A stretch of 64,000 nucleotides of DNA, from the NCBI RefSeq assembly GCF_022179085.1, contig NZ_BPQE01000002.1:1-64000 (forward strand). The letters are read 5' to 3'. Shown piece by piece: positions 1 through 8,668 of this stretch (positions are counted from its first letter, which is position 1; each line of letters opens with the position of its first letter). Origin of the DNA: Methylobacterium aerolatum (GTDB taxonomy: Bacteria > Pseudomonadota > Alphaproteobacteria > Rhizobiales > Beijerinckiaceae). Both the position numbers and the translations under genes were made by a program. The notes beneath the pieces were generated by a model, which ran no database searches, was not told the DNA's origin, and saw only the letters and a program-made list of their open reading frames with translations.

Positions 1-42
1 GTTGCAGTGCGGCTTGGTGCGAGAGAACTTTTCCTTGCCCAT
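1..42 (-). CDS. tuf: Elongation factor Tu, N-terminal fragment (runs off the window)
   Basis: The reverse strand from 42 to 1 reads MGKEKFSRTKPHCN, which matches the start of alphaproteobacterial EF-Tu, the GTPase that delivers aminoacyl-tRNA to the ribosome. A purine-rich AGGAACGGGA lies just upstream of the ATG. Only 14 codons are inside the window, so the identification rests on this very conserved N-terminus. The roughly 370 bases to the next gene (43-412) hold the divergent promoters of tuf and the outer-membrane protein gene; I see no tRNA there. Confidence 0.8.
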   Translation of the reverse strand, partial: MGKEKFSRTKPHCN

Positions 43-412
43 GATTCCCGTTCCTGCGGCGGGGGCAGCGAGACTGCCCCGGATCCTGCTCGGACGCCCC
101 GACGCATGACGGGGACGAAAAGCGCCGGACGCTTAGAGGGTCGGCCCGTCCGGATCAAGGGCTACCCCCGGTTGAGACCGCGCGGGCGCTGGAACGCGCG
201 CGTCATGCGCCCCCCACGCGCATCTCACGCGCCCTTCCGCGCGCCGCCCGACGCGCATCCCCGCGCCAGCCTCCGGCGGCCCGACCGCCGCAACCGAACG
301 ACAACACTGTTCCTTTCAAGCGTCACTGTGGCTTCTAGGGCATAGGCACACCGATGGCCGGGCTTTAACTTGGCTGCATAGTCTCAGCGCTCAAACATCA
401 GGCCCCGCCGAC

Positions 413-1270
413 ATGATGAAGAAAGTCCTCCTGGCCACCGCCGCAGCGGCGCTGGCCACCTCCGCCCAGGCCGCCGACCTGCCGCGCCGCGCCGCCCCGC
501 CGCCGGTGTTCACGCCGGTGCCGGTCTTCACCTGGACGGGCTTCTACGCCGGTCTCGAGTCGGCCTACACCTTCACCGACAACCAGCGGATCACCACCGT
601 CGGCCTGAACCCGGTCACCGCCGGCAACGTCGCCGCCGGCCGCCGCCCCGCTTCCATCACCGCGTCGCAGGATGGCTTCGCCAACATCGGCGGCACCGCC
701 GGCTACAACTACCAGTTCACGCCGGGCTCCGGGATCGTCGTCGGTATCGCGAACAGCATCGACTGGACGGACATCACCAAGAACCGCTTCATCCTGGGCG
801 CGCCGCTGGCCGGCGGCGTCCTGCCGAACCCGAGCGCCTACCGCCAGAGCCTCGACTGGCTCGGCACCCTCACCGGCCGCGTCGGCTATGCCTTCGACCG
901 CGTCCTCGTGTACGGCACCGGCGGCCTCGCCTACGGCAACGTCTTCCACGACGTGAACTTCTACACCCCAGGCGGCGCCCTGCAGTTCGCCGGCCGCTAC
1001 GACGACTTCAAGACCGGCTACGCCTACGGCGGCGGCATCGAGTTCGCCCTGCCGACCGACAGCTTCCTGAACACCTTCGCCGTCGGCCGCTACCTCGGCA
1101 TCAAGTACGACGCCATCACCATCAAGGCCGAGTACATCCACTACGACCTGGGCACCCAGAACGTCGTGGTGAACTCCGTCGCCACCGGCGCCCCGTCCTA
1201 CCTCTCGCGCTTCAAGACCGAGGGCAACATCGTCCGCGCCGGCTTCAACTACAAGTTCGGCGGCTTCTAG
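413..1270 (+). CDS. Outer-membrane beta-barrel protein (Omp25/Omp31-like)
   Basis: A 285-residue protein with an N-terminal signal peptide ending near AQAADLP. A Pro-rich linker with paired PVFTPVPVFTW motifs follows, then alternating aromatic and glycine strands such as FTWTGFYAGLES and VRAGFNYKFGGF, ending in a C-terminal Phe. This is the pattern of 8-stranded outer-membrane barrels of the Omp25/Omp31 porin-like family, which are abundant in Rhizobiales and have a structural or immunogenic surface role. The gene stands alone and is followed by a strong terminator. The specific function cannot be told from sequence. Confidence 0.88.
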   Translation: MMKKVLLATAAAALATSAQAADLPRRAAPPPVFTPVPVFTWTGFYAGLESAYTFTDNQRITTVGLNPVTAGNVAAGRRPASITASQDGFANIGGTAGYNYQFTPGSGIVVGIANSIDWTDITKNRFILGAPLAGGVLPNPSAYRQSLDWLGTLTGRVGYAFDRVLVYGTGGLAYGNVFHDVNFYTPGGALQFAGRYDDFKTGYAYGGGIEFALPTDSFLNTFAVGRYLGIKYDAITIKAEYIHYDLGTQNVVVNSVATGAPSYLSRFKTEGNIVRAGFNYKFGGF

Positions 1271-1314
1271 GACCGAATCGCTCCGCCGGGGTCGCGCGCC
1301 CCGAACGAGACCTT

Positions 1315-1348
1315 GGGGCGGGTGCCGGATGCGGTACCCGCCCCTTTT
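1315..1348 (+). terminator. Rho-independent terminator of the outer-membrane protein gene
   Basis: A GGGGCGGGT arm and its ACCCGCCCC partner form a GC-rich hairpin followed by TTTT, 45 bases after the stop codon. Confidence 0.75.
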
Positions 1349-1484
1349 CGTGCCCGCCCGAGCGGTGCGGCGGAGGCGTGCGTCGCCAAAAAGAACTGAA
1401 CGACGCTTTGCGTTTTTTCCCGATTTAGGGATCACGGCAAACGCGCTAGAACCTGTCACGGCGACGGTTTGCGGAGCTCGATCG

Positions 1485-2132
1485 GTGCATCTTTACGGCA
1501 ATTGGCGCTCGGCGGCAGCTTTCCGGGTCCGGATCGCCCTCAAGCTGAAGGCCATCCCCTACGAGGAGACCTTCATCGACCTCGACGCGGGCGACCAGCA
1601 CAAGCCGGACTTCCGGGCGATCAACCCCCAGGGCGCGGTCCCGGCGCTGTTCGACGGCGAGGGGCCTCCCCTCACCCAGTCCCTCGCGATTCTCGACTAT
1701 CTGGAGGAGACCAGGGGCGGGCCGCGCCTTCTGCCGGAGGATGCGAGGGCGCGGGCCAGGGTCCGTTCTCTGGCACAGCTCGTCGCCTGTGACACGCACC
1801 CCCTCTACGTGCCGCGCGTCCGCTCCTTCCTCATGGAGGAGTACGGCCTGCCGAAGGAGCGCATGATGGGCTTCGTGCGGCACGCCTTCGAGGGCGGCCT
1901 GCGGACGTTGGAGACGCGGCTGTCCTCCGAGGACGGGACGGGGCGGTTCTGCCAGGGCGACGCGCCGACCCACGCCGACCTGTGCCTCGTGAGCCTCTGG
2001 GTCGGGACGGGCATCTTCGGCGTACCGACCGACCCCTACCCCACCGTGGCGCGGATCGCGCAGGCGTGTCTTGCCCTGCCGGCGGTGGCCGAGGCGCATC
2101 CCCTGCGCCAGCCCGGAGCGCCGCAGGGCTGA
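1485..2132 (+). CDS. maiA: Maleylacetoacetate isomerase / zeta-class glutathione S-transferase
   Basis: A 215-residue protein beginning LYGNWRSAAAFRVRIAL, the zeta-GST signature (usually YWRSSAAYRVR), where the Ser residues bind and activate glutathione. The N-terminal thioredoxin-fold domain contains the cis-Pro region INPQGAVPAL and the helical C-terminal domain ends in PYPTVARI. The enzyme isomerises maleylacetoacetate to fumarylacetoacetate in tyrosine/homogentisate breakdown. I chose the GTG start at 1485 because the fold begins there and a GGAG lies about 9 bases upstream; a longer frame reaches back to 1329 without family similarity. No other homogentisate genes are adjacent, so a generic GST role is possible. 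Confidence 0.82.
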   Translation: MHLYGNWRSAAAFRVRIALKLKAIPYEETFIDLDAGDQHKPDFRAINPQGAVPALFDGEGPPLTQSLAILDYLEETRGGPRLLPEDARARARVRSLAQLVACDTHPLYVPRVRSFLMEEYGLPKERMMGFVRHAFEGGLRTLETRLSSEDGTGRFCQGDAPTHADLCLVSLWVGTGIFGVPTDPYPTVARIAQACLALPAVAEAHPLRQPGAPQG

Positions 2133-2251
2133 GCCCCGCGCACCCGGCGGCACGTCGACGCGTCGAGAGAACTCTTCCCGTGTCGGCGCCGGTTTAATCC
2201 TTTCAAAGGCCGCGGCAGACGAAAATGCGGCCAACCGTGATGAGGGCGTCC

Positions 2252-3583
2252 ATGGTCCAGACCAACAGTGAGACCGGCCGGCATCGGATCGTGGTGGTGG
2301 GTGGCGGCGCTGCGGGGCTGCAGCTCGTGACCAAGCTCGGCGAACGCCTGGGCAAGCGCGGCAAGGCCGAGGTCGCGTTGGTCGACCGGGCGCGGACCCA
2401 TATCTGGAAGCCCCTGCTCCACGAGGTCGCCGCCGGCAGCCTCGACGTCGGCCACCATGCGGTGGACTACCTGCACCACGCCCACCAGCACGGGTTCCGC
2501 TACAGGATCGGCCAGATGGTCGGCCTCGACCGGCACGCCAAGCAGATCCGGCTGGCCGCGAGCTACGACGGGGAAGGCCGCGAGGTGACGCCCGAGCGGC
2601 TCGTGAACTACGACACGCTGGTTGTCGCGGTGGGCTCCACCACCAACGATTTCGGCACCCCCGGCGTCGCCGAGCACGCGATCGCCCTGGACACGCAGGA
2701 GCAGGCGGTGCGCTTCCACCAGCGCCTCGTCAACGCCAGCCTGCGCGCCCACACGCAGTCCGGTCCCGTGCGGCCGGGCCAGCTGCACGTGACGGTCATC
2801 GGCGCCGGCGCGACGGGGACGGAGCTTGCCGCCGAACTGCACCGGACCCTGCGCCACGTGGTGGCCACCGGGCTCGACCGCATCGACCCCGACAAGGACA
2901 TCCGCATCACGCTTGTGGAGGCGGCGGACCGCGTCCTGCCCGCCGTGCCGGAGCGACTCTCGGCGGAGGTGATGCAGCTGCTCTCCTCGATCGGCGTCGA
3001 TGTCCGGCTCAAGGCGCGGGTCACCGAGGTGCGGGCGGACGGCGTGCAGCTCGCGGACGGGACGTTCCTGCCCTCCGAACTCGTCGTCTGGGCGGCGGGC
3101 GTGAAGGCCCCGCCCTTCCTCCAGGGCATCGGCGGGCTGGAGACCACCCGCACGAACCAGCTCGTGGTGACGCCGACGCTCCAGACCACCCGCGACCCGG
3201 ACATCTTCGCCCTCGGCGACTGCGCCTACTTCGTCGAGGCCGGCTCCGACCGGCCGGTGCCGCCCCGCGCCCAGGCCGCCCACCAGCAGGCGACCCATCT
3301 CATCGGGCAGATCGAAGCCAAGATCGCCGGACGTCCGCTGACGCCGTTCAAGTATCGGGATTTCGGCTCCCTCGTCTCCCTCGGGGAGTACTCGACGGTG
3401 GGCAGCCTGATGGGCTTCATCCGCGGCAAGAACATGCTCATCGCCGGCCTGTTCGCGCGGATGATGTACCGCTCGCTCTACAAGATGCACGAGCGCGCCC
3501 TGCACGGCACGATCAAGACCACCCTCGATGCCCTGGCCCGCGCCCTCACCCGGCGGACGGTGTCGCGGGTGAAGCTGCACTGA
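2252..3583 (+). CDS. ndh: NAD(P)/FAD-dependent oxidoreductase, type II NADH dehydrogenase family
   Basis: A roughly 443-residue NDH-2-like flavoprotein. The first Rossmann motif VVVGGGAAGLQ binds FAD, the second, VTVIGAGATGTELA, binds NAD(P)H, and DIFALGDCAY is the C-terminal FAD-binding motif. Such enzymes pass electrons from NADH to quinone at the inner membrane without pumping protons. A C-terminal amphipathic tail with ARMMYRSLYKMH may serve membrane attachment. ATGs occur at 2225, 2240 and 2252; I prefer 2252 because GAGGGCG precedes it at good spacing. It stands alone, so a role in redox balancing is inferred from family only. Confidence 0.85.
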   Translation: MVQTNSETGRHRIVVVGGGAAGLQLVTKLGERLGKRGKAEVALVDRARTHIWKPLLHEVAAGSLDVGHHAVDYLHHAHQHGFRYRIGQMVGLDRHAKQIRLAASYDGEGREVTPERLVNYDTLVVAVGSTTNDFGTPGVAEHAIALDTQEQAVRFHQRLVNASLRAHTQSGPVRPGQLHVTVIGAGATGTELAAELHRTLRHVVATGLDRIDPDKDIRITLVEAADRVLPAVPERLSAEVMQLLSSIGVDVRLKARVTEVRADGVQLADGTFLPSELVVWAAGVKAPPFLQGIGGLETTRTNQLVVTPTLQTTRDPDIFALGDCAYFVEAGSDRPVPPRAQAAHQQATHLIGQIEAKIAGRPLTPFKYRDFGSLVSLGEYSTVGSLMGFIRGKNMLIAGLFARMMYRSLYKMHERALHGTIKTTLDALARALTRRTVSRVKLH

Positions 3584-3743
3584 GCCGCACCGCTCCGCCA
3601 CACCGTCGGCACAGCCCCGTCGCCGCCGGCCCGATGCAACGAGCCGGCGGTTCCTGCCGTTTCCGGTTGCGGCGACAGGCGGCTCGGGCCAAAGCCCAGT
3701 GAAGGGGCGCCCGACGCCGTCGGGCCAGCCAGGGAGGAAGCCG

Positions 3744-4046
3744 ATGATCCTCGTGACCGTGATGTATCCCACCGGGCCGAAATTCGACCGGGACTACTAC
3801 CTGAAGACGCATATGCCCCTGGTGCGGGAGCGCTGGTCCGGCATGGGCCTGCATGACGCGACCGTGGTGTTCGGCCAGAGCACGCCGGATGGCGGCGCGG
3901 CGCCGTTCCAAGTGATGGCCCTGCTCAAGTTCGAGTCCGCCGACGCCTTCGCCCAGGCGGCCGCCGCCCATGGCGCCGAGATCTTCGCCGACATCCCCAA
4001 CTTCACCGAGGCCCAGGCCCAGGTGCAGATTAACGAATTCGCGTGA
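3744..4046 (+). CDS. EthD family reductase-like protein
   Basis: A 100-residue protein of the dimeric alpha/beta-barrel EthD family, seen in MILVTVMYPTGPKFDRDYYLKTHMPLV and a C-terminal DIPNFTEAQAQVQINEF. A strong AGGGAGGAAG Shine-Dalgarno sits just before the ATG at 3744, which decides the start. EthD was first seen with the ethyl tert-butyl ether monooxygenase system, but most family members have no assigned reaction. The stop overlaps the start of the next gene by four bases, so the two are probably translated together. Confidence 0.82.
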   Translation: MILVTVMYPTGPKFDRDYYLKTHMPLVRERWSGMGLHDATVVFGQSTPDGGAAPFQVMALLKFESADAFAQAAAAHGAEIFADIPNFTEAQAQVQINEFA

Positions 4047-4336
4047 TCGACGTCATCGAAGCCGTGAAGGAGGCCGAGCCCACGCTCGGCTCCTACGTCC
4101 TGGTCTTGCGCGGGGATGCGCGGGCCCTGGCCGGGCCGGACAGCTTCACCCCCGAGGCGAAGGCGTGGCTCAACGCCCACGCCCCCGAGGCCCGGCTCGT
4201 CCGGGTCTCCGTGAGCCTCAGCCCCTATCCGGGGGCCGAGCCACAGCCGCGGACCCTCAGCGTGGCCGCCTTCGCGGACGGGCGCCAGCTCGCTGCCTTC
4301 GCCAGCACCTGGACCGGCGATCCGATCGAGGAGTAG
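4043..4336 (+). CDS. Hypothetical protein coupled to the EthD gene
   Basis: A 97-residue soluble acidic protein with a GTG start inside the GTGA overlap with the EthD stop codon, typical of translational coupling. I see no recognisable domain. It contains a segment LVRVSVSLSPYPGAEPQPR and a C-terminal GDPIEE. Codon use and GC pattern match its neighbours. Function is unknown; its pairing with the EthD protein suggests a shared process. Confidence 0.65.
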   Translation: MIDVIEAVKEAEPTLGSYVLVLRGDARALAGPDSFTPEAKAWLNAHAPEARLVRVSVSLSPYPGAEPQPRTLSVAAFADGRQLAAFASTWTGDPIEE

Positions 4337-4409
4337 CGCCGGGGCACTCCCCTCCCCGGCCCGATGCCGGGGGCCCGCCCCCGGGCGGTCCCCGCAGGAG
4401 GGCGCCGGC

Positions 4410-7400
4410 TCACGCCGCCCGGATGGTGCGGATGAGGCGCAGGGCCTTGGCGCGCTGGGTCTCCAGCCGCCTCATCAGGTGAGAGAGGTCGTCGCCCGCC
4501 TGGGCGGCCGCCTCCAACTCCCGACAGATGTCCGAGAGCTTGCCGAAACCGAGCATCCCCGCCGCCGAGACCATGGCGTGGGCGTCGTGGGCGATCTCCC
4601 ACCGGTCCTGGACCGCCAGTCGGAACCGCTGCGAGAGTTCCCCCTCGAGAAGGTCGAGGAGGCCGTTCACGCGGACCGTCCCGTAGCGCTCCCGCATCGC
4701 ATCCAGCACGGCTGTGTCGTGAGTCTGCGGGTCCGGCAACAGCGTCGCGGCGCGGGGGCGCGGCGGATTCCGGTGGCGGGCCTCGGGCGCGGTCCACCGA
4801 TCGATGGCGGCGACGAGCTCGACCCGGCGGAAGGGCTTGCCGACATGGTCGTCCATCCCGGCCTCGCGCAGGTCCTCCACCTGCTCGGGCAGGATGTTGG
4901 CCGTCATGGCGACGATCGGCACGTCGCCGGCGGGCGGCGGCAGGGCGCGGATGCGGCGTGTCGCCGAGAGACCGTCCACGCCCGGCATCTGCACGTCCAT
5001 CAGGACGAGGTCGTAGCCGTGGCCCAGGGCGAAGGCCGCCTCTACCGCCGCGAAGGCTTCGGCGCCGTCGGCGGCGGTGGAGACCTCGTACCCTTCCGCC
5101 TCCAGCACGGCGCAGGCGAGTTCCCGGTTCACCGCCACGTCCTCGGCCAGGAGCAGCCGCAGCGGCTTGGTCCAGGCCGGGGCGGCCTCGCCCGGCGGCT
5201 TCGGCGCCTCCGCGGATGCCGCCGGGATGGCACCCGACTCGGCCGTGTGCGAGGCCGCCGGCCCGTCCTCCCGCGGGAGGACCAGGGTGAACCAGAAGGT
5301 CGAGCCGTGGCCCTCCCGGCTCTCGACGCCGATCTCGCCGCCCATCAGGCCGACGAGCTGGTGCGAGATGGCGAGGCCCAGCCCTGTGCCCCCGAACCGG
5401 CGGTTGATCGAATCATCCACTTGGCTGAAGCGGCGGAAGAGCCGTTCCCGGTCGGCCTCGGCGATGCCGATGCCGGTGTCGGAGACGGAGAACCGCAGGG
5501 CGTCGCCGGGCGATCCATCGGGGGCGAAGCCCCTGCCCTCGCGGCTCACGCGCAGGGTGACGGAGCCCACCGCCGTGAACTTCACCGCATTGTTGAGGAG
5601 GTTGAGCAGCACCTGCTGCAGGCGGCTCGAATCGCCGATCACCCGCTGCGGCAGGTCGGGGCTGGTCTCCGTCTCGATGGCGAGGCCGCTCTTCAGGGCG
5701 CCGCCGCGCACGATGGAGATCGCCGCGTCGATCAGCGCCGGAAGGGCGAAGCCCCGGCTTTCGAGGGTCAGCTTGCCGGCTTCGATCTTCGAGAAGTCGA
5801 GGACGTCGTTGACGACGGTGAGCAGCGCGGCACCGGAATGCTGGATCAGGTCCAGACGCCGACGGTCCTCGCCCTGGATGGTGTCGCCGTCGAGGAGCAG
5901 CTCCGCATAACCGAGGATGCTGTTCAGGGGCGTGCGGATCTCGTGGCTCATCGCCGCGAGGAAGTTGCTCTTGGCGGCGCTCGCCCGCTCGGCCTCGGCG
6001 CGGGCCGTCTCCGCGTCGCGGGTCGCCGCGCGCAGGGCCGCCTCGATGGCCTTCGAATCGGTGACGTCGAGGTGCAGGCCGACCATGCGGACCGGCCGGT
6101 CGTCCCGGCCGTAGACGGTGCGGCCCCGCGAATGGATCCAGCAATCGCCGACGCGGAACTGTGCAGTGAAGATGGACCGGGCGTCGATGGCGCGCAGGAC
6201 CTCGTTCCAGGTCTCGCCGGCATCGTCGGGATCGAGCAGGGCGGTCCACTCGGCGGCGTTGAGCCGGCAGGACTGGTCCTTATGCCGCGTGAGGCCGTGC
6301 ATCCGGGCGCTCTCGGGCCCGAGGGTCACGATGCCCGATTGCATGTCCCAATCCCAGGTCCCGGCGCCTGCCGCATCGAGGGCGAGGCCGAGCATCTGGC
6401 GGGCATCCTCGACGGCGAGGCGGGCGGTGATGATGTCATCGACATCCAGCGCGGTGCCGATCCATTCGAGGATGTCCCCGTTGGTGTCGAGCAGCACCGG
6501 CGAGACCGAGATCTGGTGCCAGCGGTAGACGCCGTCGTGCCGCCGGATCCGCCACTGGCCGGAATAGCCCCGCCCGGTCTCCAGGGCGGTGCGCCACGCG
6601 GCTTCCATGGCCGATGCGTCGTCCGGGTGGTTGCGGGCGAGCCGCTCCGCCCGAGCCGGCCCGATGGGACCGAAATAGTCGCGGAACTGCGTGTTGACGT
6701 AGGTCGATTCGCCGTCGCGGACGCGCATCGTCCAGACGAGGAGCGGCAGGTTCTCCGCGAGGCCCCGGTAGCGGACGTCGCCGCGCCGCGCCGCGTCCTC
6801 GACCCGGCGGGTGTCGGTGACGTCGATGAGAACGCCCACGAGTCCCGCGACCTGCCCCCCCGGCTCCTTCCGGGACACGCCCCGGACGACGACGTCCCGG
6901 ATGGTAGCGTCGGCCCGCAGCACCCGCGCCTCGTAGGAGAAGGCGTCGCCGTCGGCGATGGCGCGGGCCACGACCGCCTGCACCCGCTCCCGGTCGTCGG
7001 GATGGTAGAGCGCCGGCAGTTCGGACAGGGTCGGCGCCGGGGCGGTGGGATCGATGCCGGTGATGCGGAACAGGCCGGGGGACCACGTTACGATGCCGTC
7101 GGCGAGGGTGACCTGCCACGTCCCGATCGAGGCGAGCCACTCCGCCATCATCAGCTGCGCGTCGGCGTTCTCCTGGGCCCTCGCTCGGGATTCGATCTCG
7201 CCGGTCTGCTGGACGATGACGGCCTCCCGCTCCACCGCCGAGGCCGCCTCCCGGTGGCGCTCCGTGTCCGCGAAGGCGAGGCGGAGATGGGCGAGGACCG
7301 TCTCGGCGAGGTCGTGGAAGGTGGCGATGTCCGCCTCCGAGAGCTCGCGCGGCACGGTATCGACGAGGCAGAAGGTGCCGATCGGCAGGCCCGGCGTGAG

Positions 7401-7802
7401 GGCCAGAGGGATCCCGGCATAGAAGCGGATCGCCTTGTCGCCCCTCACCGCCGCGAGGTGTTGGAAGCGCGGGTCCTCCCGCGTGTCGGGGGCGATGATC
7501 GGCTCGCCCGCTTCGATGACCGCGTGGCAGAACACCTCGCGCCGGGGGGCGGTGGTGGGGATGAGGGTGCAGGGCGTCTTCAGCCAGACCCGATCGGCAC
7601 CCATCAGCGCCACGAAGGCGTCGCCGACGCGCAGGACGCGCCGGGCAATGCGGCACACCGCCTCGAAATGCGGCTCGGGCCCGGTATCGAGCAGCCCGAG
7701 GGCGTCGAGGGCGGCGAGGCGCAGGTTCTCGTCGCGCGGCGGCGCGGACGAGCCGATGGCGGGCGATCCGTCGCCCTGGGTCGTCGCGTCAGGCTGCGTC
7801 AT
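4410..7802 (-). CDS. Hybrid histidine kinase: GAF, multiple PAS, HisKA, HATPase, receiver and Hpt domains
   Basis: About 1130 residues. In order: a GAF domain (about 40-175), three PAS/PAC domains (about 215-600), HisKA with the phospho-accepting His in MSHEIRTPLNS, HATPase_c with N and G boxes (LLNLLNNAVKF, DTGIGIA, GGTGLGLAIS), a receiver with DLVLMDVQMPG, and a C-terminal Hpt with AHDAHAMVSAAGMLG. No transmembrane segment is evident, so it is probably a cytosolic sensor feeding a His-Asp-His-Asp relay. I start it at 7802, where CGGAGGCG precedes ATG; an in-frame upstream extension to 7976 contains a short tandem duplication and lacks conservation features. No partner regulator is adjacent. 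Confidence 0.88.
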   Translation of the reverse strand: MTQPDATTQGDGSPAIGSSAPPRDENLRLAALDALGLLDTGPEPHFEAVCRIARRVLRVGDAFVALMGADRVWLKTPCTLIPTTAPRREVFCHAVIEAGEPIIAPDTREDPRFQHLAAVRGDKAIRFYAGIPLALTPGLPIGTFCLVDTVPRELSEADIATFHDLAETVLAHLRLAFADTERHREAASAVEREAVIVQQTGEIESRARAQENADAQLMMAEWLASIGTWQVTLADGIVTWSPGLFRITGIDPTAPAPTLSELPALYHPDDRERVQAVVARAIADGDAFSYEARVLRADATIRDVVVRGVSRKEPGGQVAGLVGVLIDVTDTRRVEDAARRGDVRYRGLAENLPLLVWTMRVRDGESTYVNTQFRDYFGPIGPARAERLARNHPDDASAMEAAWRTALETGRGYSGQWRIRRHDGVYRWHQISVSPVLLDTNGDILEWIGTALDVDDIITARLAVEDARQMLGLALDAAGAGTWDWDMQSGIVTLGPESARMHGLTRHKDQSCRLNAAEWTALLDPDDAGETWNEVLRAIDARSIFTAQFRVGDCWIHSRGRTVYGRDDRPVRMVGLHLDVTDSKAIEAALRAATRDAETARAEAERASAAKSNFLAAMSHEIRTPLNSILGYAELLLDGDTIQGEDRRRLDLIQHSGAALLTVVNDVLDFSKIEAGKLTLESRGFALPALIDAAISIVRGGALKSGLAIETETSPDLPQRVIGDSSRLQQVLLNLLNNAVKFTAVGSVTLRVSREGRGFAPDGSPGDALRFSVSDTGIGIAEADRERLFRRFSQVDDSINRRFGGTGLGLAISHQLVGLMGGEIGVESREGHGSTFWFTLVLPREDGPAASHTAESGAIPAASAEAPKPPGEAAPAWTKPLRLLLAEDVAVNRELACAVLEAEGYEVSTAADGAEAFAAVEAAFALGHGYDLVLMDVQMPGVDGLSATRRIRALPPPAGDVPIVAMTANILPEQVEDLREAGMDDHVGKPFRRVELVAAIDRWTAPEARHRNPPRPRAATLLPDPQTHDTAVLDAMRERYGTVRVNGLLDLLEGELSQRFRLAVQDRWEIAHDAHAMVSAAGMLGFGKLSDICRELEAAAQAGDDLSHLMRRLETQRAKALRLIRTIRAA

Positions 7803-8181
7803 GGATCGCGCCTCCGTGTCCGGGCTTCCGCCCGGCCCGGTTGTCGTCCCCGCGGACCGGGACCGGGATGGTATCCGGCCGCGTAAGGGGGCCGGACCTG
7901 CGTTGGGGGCCGGACCTGCGTTGGGAGCCATGGCGCCTCCCTCGGCGAAGCGCCGCGCGTTCCCGTGATCCGACATTCACGCGAAAAAGGTTGATCGCCG
8001 GTAACGACGTGCGTCGGGCGGCGGAAGGAGCCGGAGCGGCCGGCCGGCGGCGGGTCACGCAGACGTGTTCGAACGCCCGGCCGAAACCGCTTTGCGGCTC
8101 GCGATGCGCCCGCGCCCGGCTCCGCCGCGACATCGCACGGAAACATCCGGCCGTCAGCTTCGGCCTCGGGAGGTATCGGCG

Positions 8182-8301
8182 ATGCTTCACGACGATCTCG
8201 ACGGGCCCCGTACGCGGATGATCGACAACGCGCTGCTGTGCGCGGCCTTCGTCTCGCTCTGCTTCGGCCTCACCGCGATGATGGCGGGCCTGCTGAGGTG
8301 A
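8182..8301 (+). CDS. Small single-span membrane protein
   Basis: A 39-residue protein beginning MLHDDLDGPRTRMID and continuing into one hydrophobic segment (ALLCAAFVSLCFGLTAMMAGLL). GGGAGG is placed about nine bases before the ATG, and a GTGA overlap links it to the next small ORF. No family is recognised. The length, clean Shine-Dalgarno and coupling make it a credible small membrane protein. Confidence 0.55.
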   Translation: MLHDDLDGPRTRMIDNALLCAAFVSLCFGLTAMMAGLLR

Positions 8302-8411
8302 CCGACCGCCTGCACCGGAACCGGGACGAATCGCGCCGACTCGCCCTCATCCTCATGGGCAGCGGCCTGCTGCTCTTGAGCGCGGCCCTGGCGCTGGGTG
8401 GATGGCCCTGA
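8298..8411 (+). CDS. Small membrane protein, translationally coupled to the preceding one
   Basis: A 37-codon frame starting with GTG that overlaps the preceding stop codon by four bases (GTGA). It encodes a charged N-terminus (VTDRLHRNRDESRRLA) followed by one hydrophobic helix (LALILMGSGLLLLSAALAL) and ends in GGWP. It is shorter than usual gene-finding cut-offs. The coupling and matching architecture suggest the two peptides form a membrane pair. No known family is recognised. Confidence 0.45.
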   Translation: MTDRLHRNRDESRRLALILMGSGLLLLSAALALGGWP

Positions 8412-8472
8412 GGGAGCGGAGCGGATCGGCGCGGCCCATGGAACGGGGTCGGCGCGCGGCGGTTACGATGGG

Positions 8473-8661
8473 ATGCGTGCCCTCGTCACCATCGCCAGCG
8501 GATTTGCCGCCTGCCTCGTGCTCCTCACCCTGGCGGGCGCCCTGATCGGCCCGCCCGTGCCGGGAGCCGACCGGCCCACGGGCCTCACCGCCGCGACGAT
8601 CCTGGGTTCGGACGACACGCCCCCGGCCCCGCGGCGGAATCCGCCCCCGCCGTCGTCCTGA
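8473..8661 (+). CDS. Small membrane-anchored or secreted Pro-rich protein
   Basis: A 62-residue frame with one N-terminal hydrophobic segment (LVTIASGFAACLVLLTLAGA), then a Pro-rich tail ending in PRRNPPPPSS. The start at 8473 has only a weak GATGGG upstream; a longer frame begins at 8398. It converges on the transpeptidase gene, whose stop is seven bases away. No homologous family is recognised and it may not be translated. Confidence 0.35.
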   Translation: MRALVTIASGFAACLVLLTLAGALIGPPVPGADRPTGLTAATILGSDDTPPAPRRNPPPPSS

Positions 8662-8668
8662 TACAATT

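Noticed and set aside
7-345. A 112-codon open frame at the left end
   Set aside because: It runs opposite the tuf start and across its promoter region, with a low-complexity Arg/Pro composition.
4479-7886. A 1135-codon open frame on the plus strand opposite the hybrid histidine kinase
   Set aside because: It is antisense to an intact multi-domain kinase, lacks any domain and has the His/Arg/Gly-rich composition of a high-GC shadow frame.
7895-7930. Short tandem duplication (GGGGGCCGGACCTGCGTTGG type) ahead of the hybrid kinase
   Set aside because: Only two copies, in an upstream in-frame stretch that is probably untranslated; not enough for a repeat call of its own.
8440-8464. GGAAC-N16-GGTT upstream of the small ORF at 8473
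   Set aside because: The -10 would end only nine bases before the proposed ATG and the match is one base off; not strong enough to list as a promoter.
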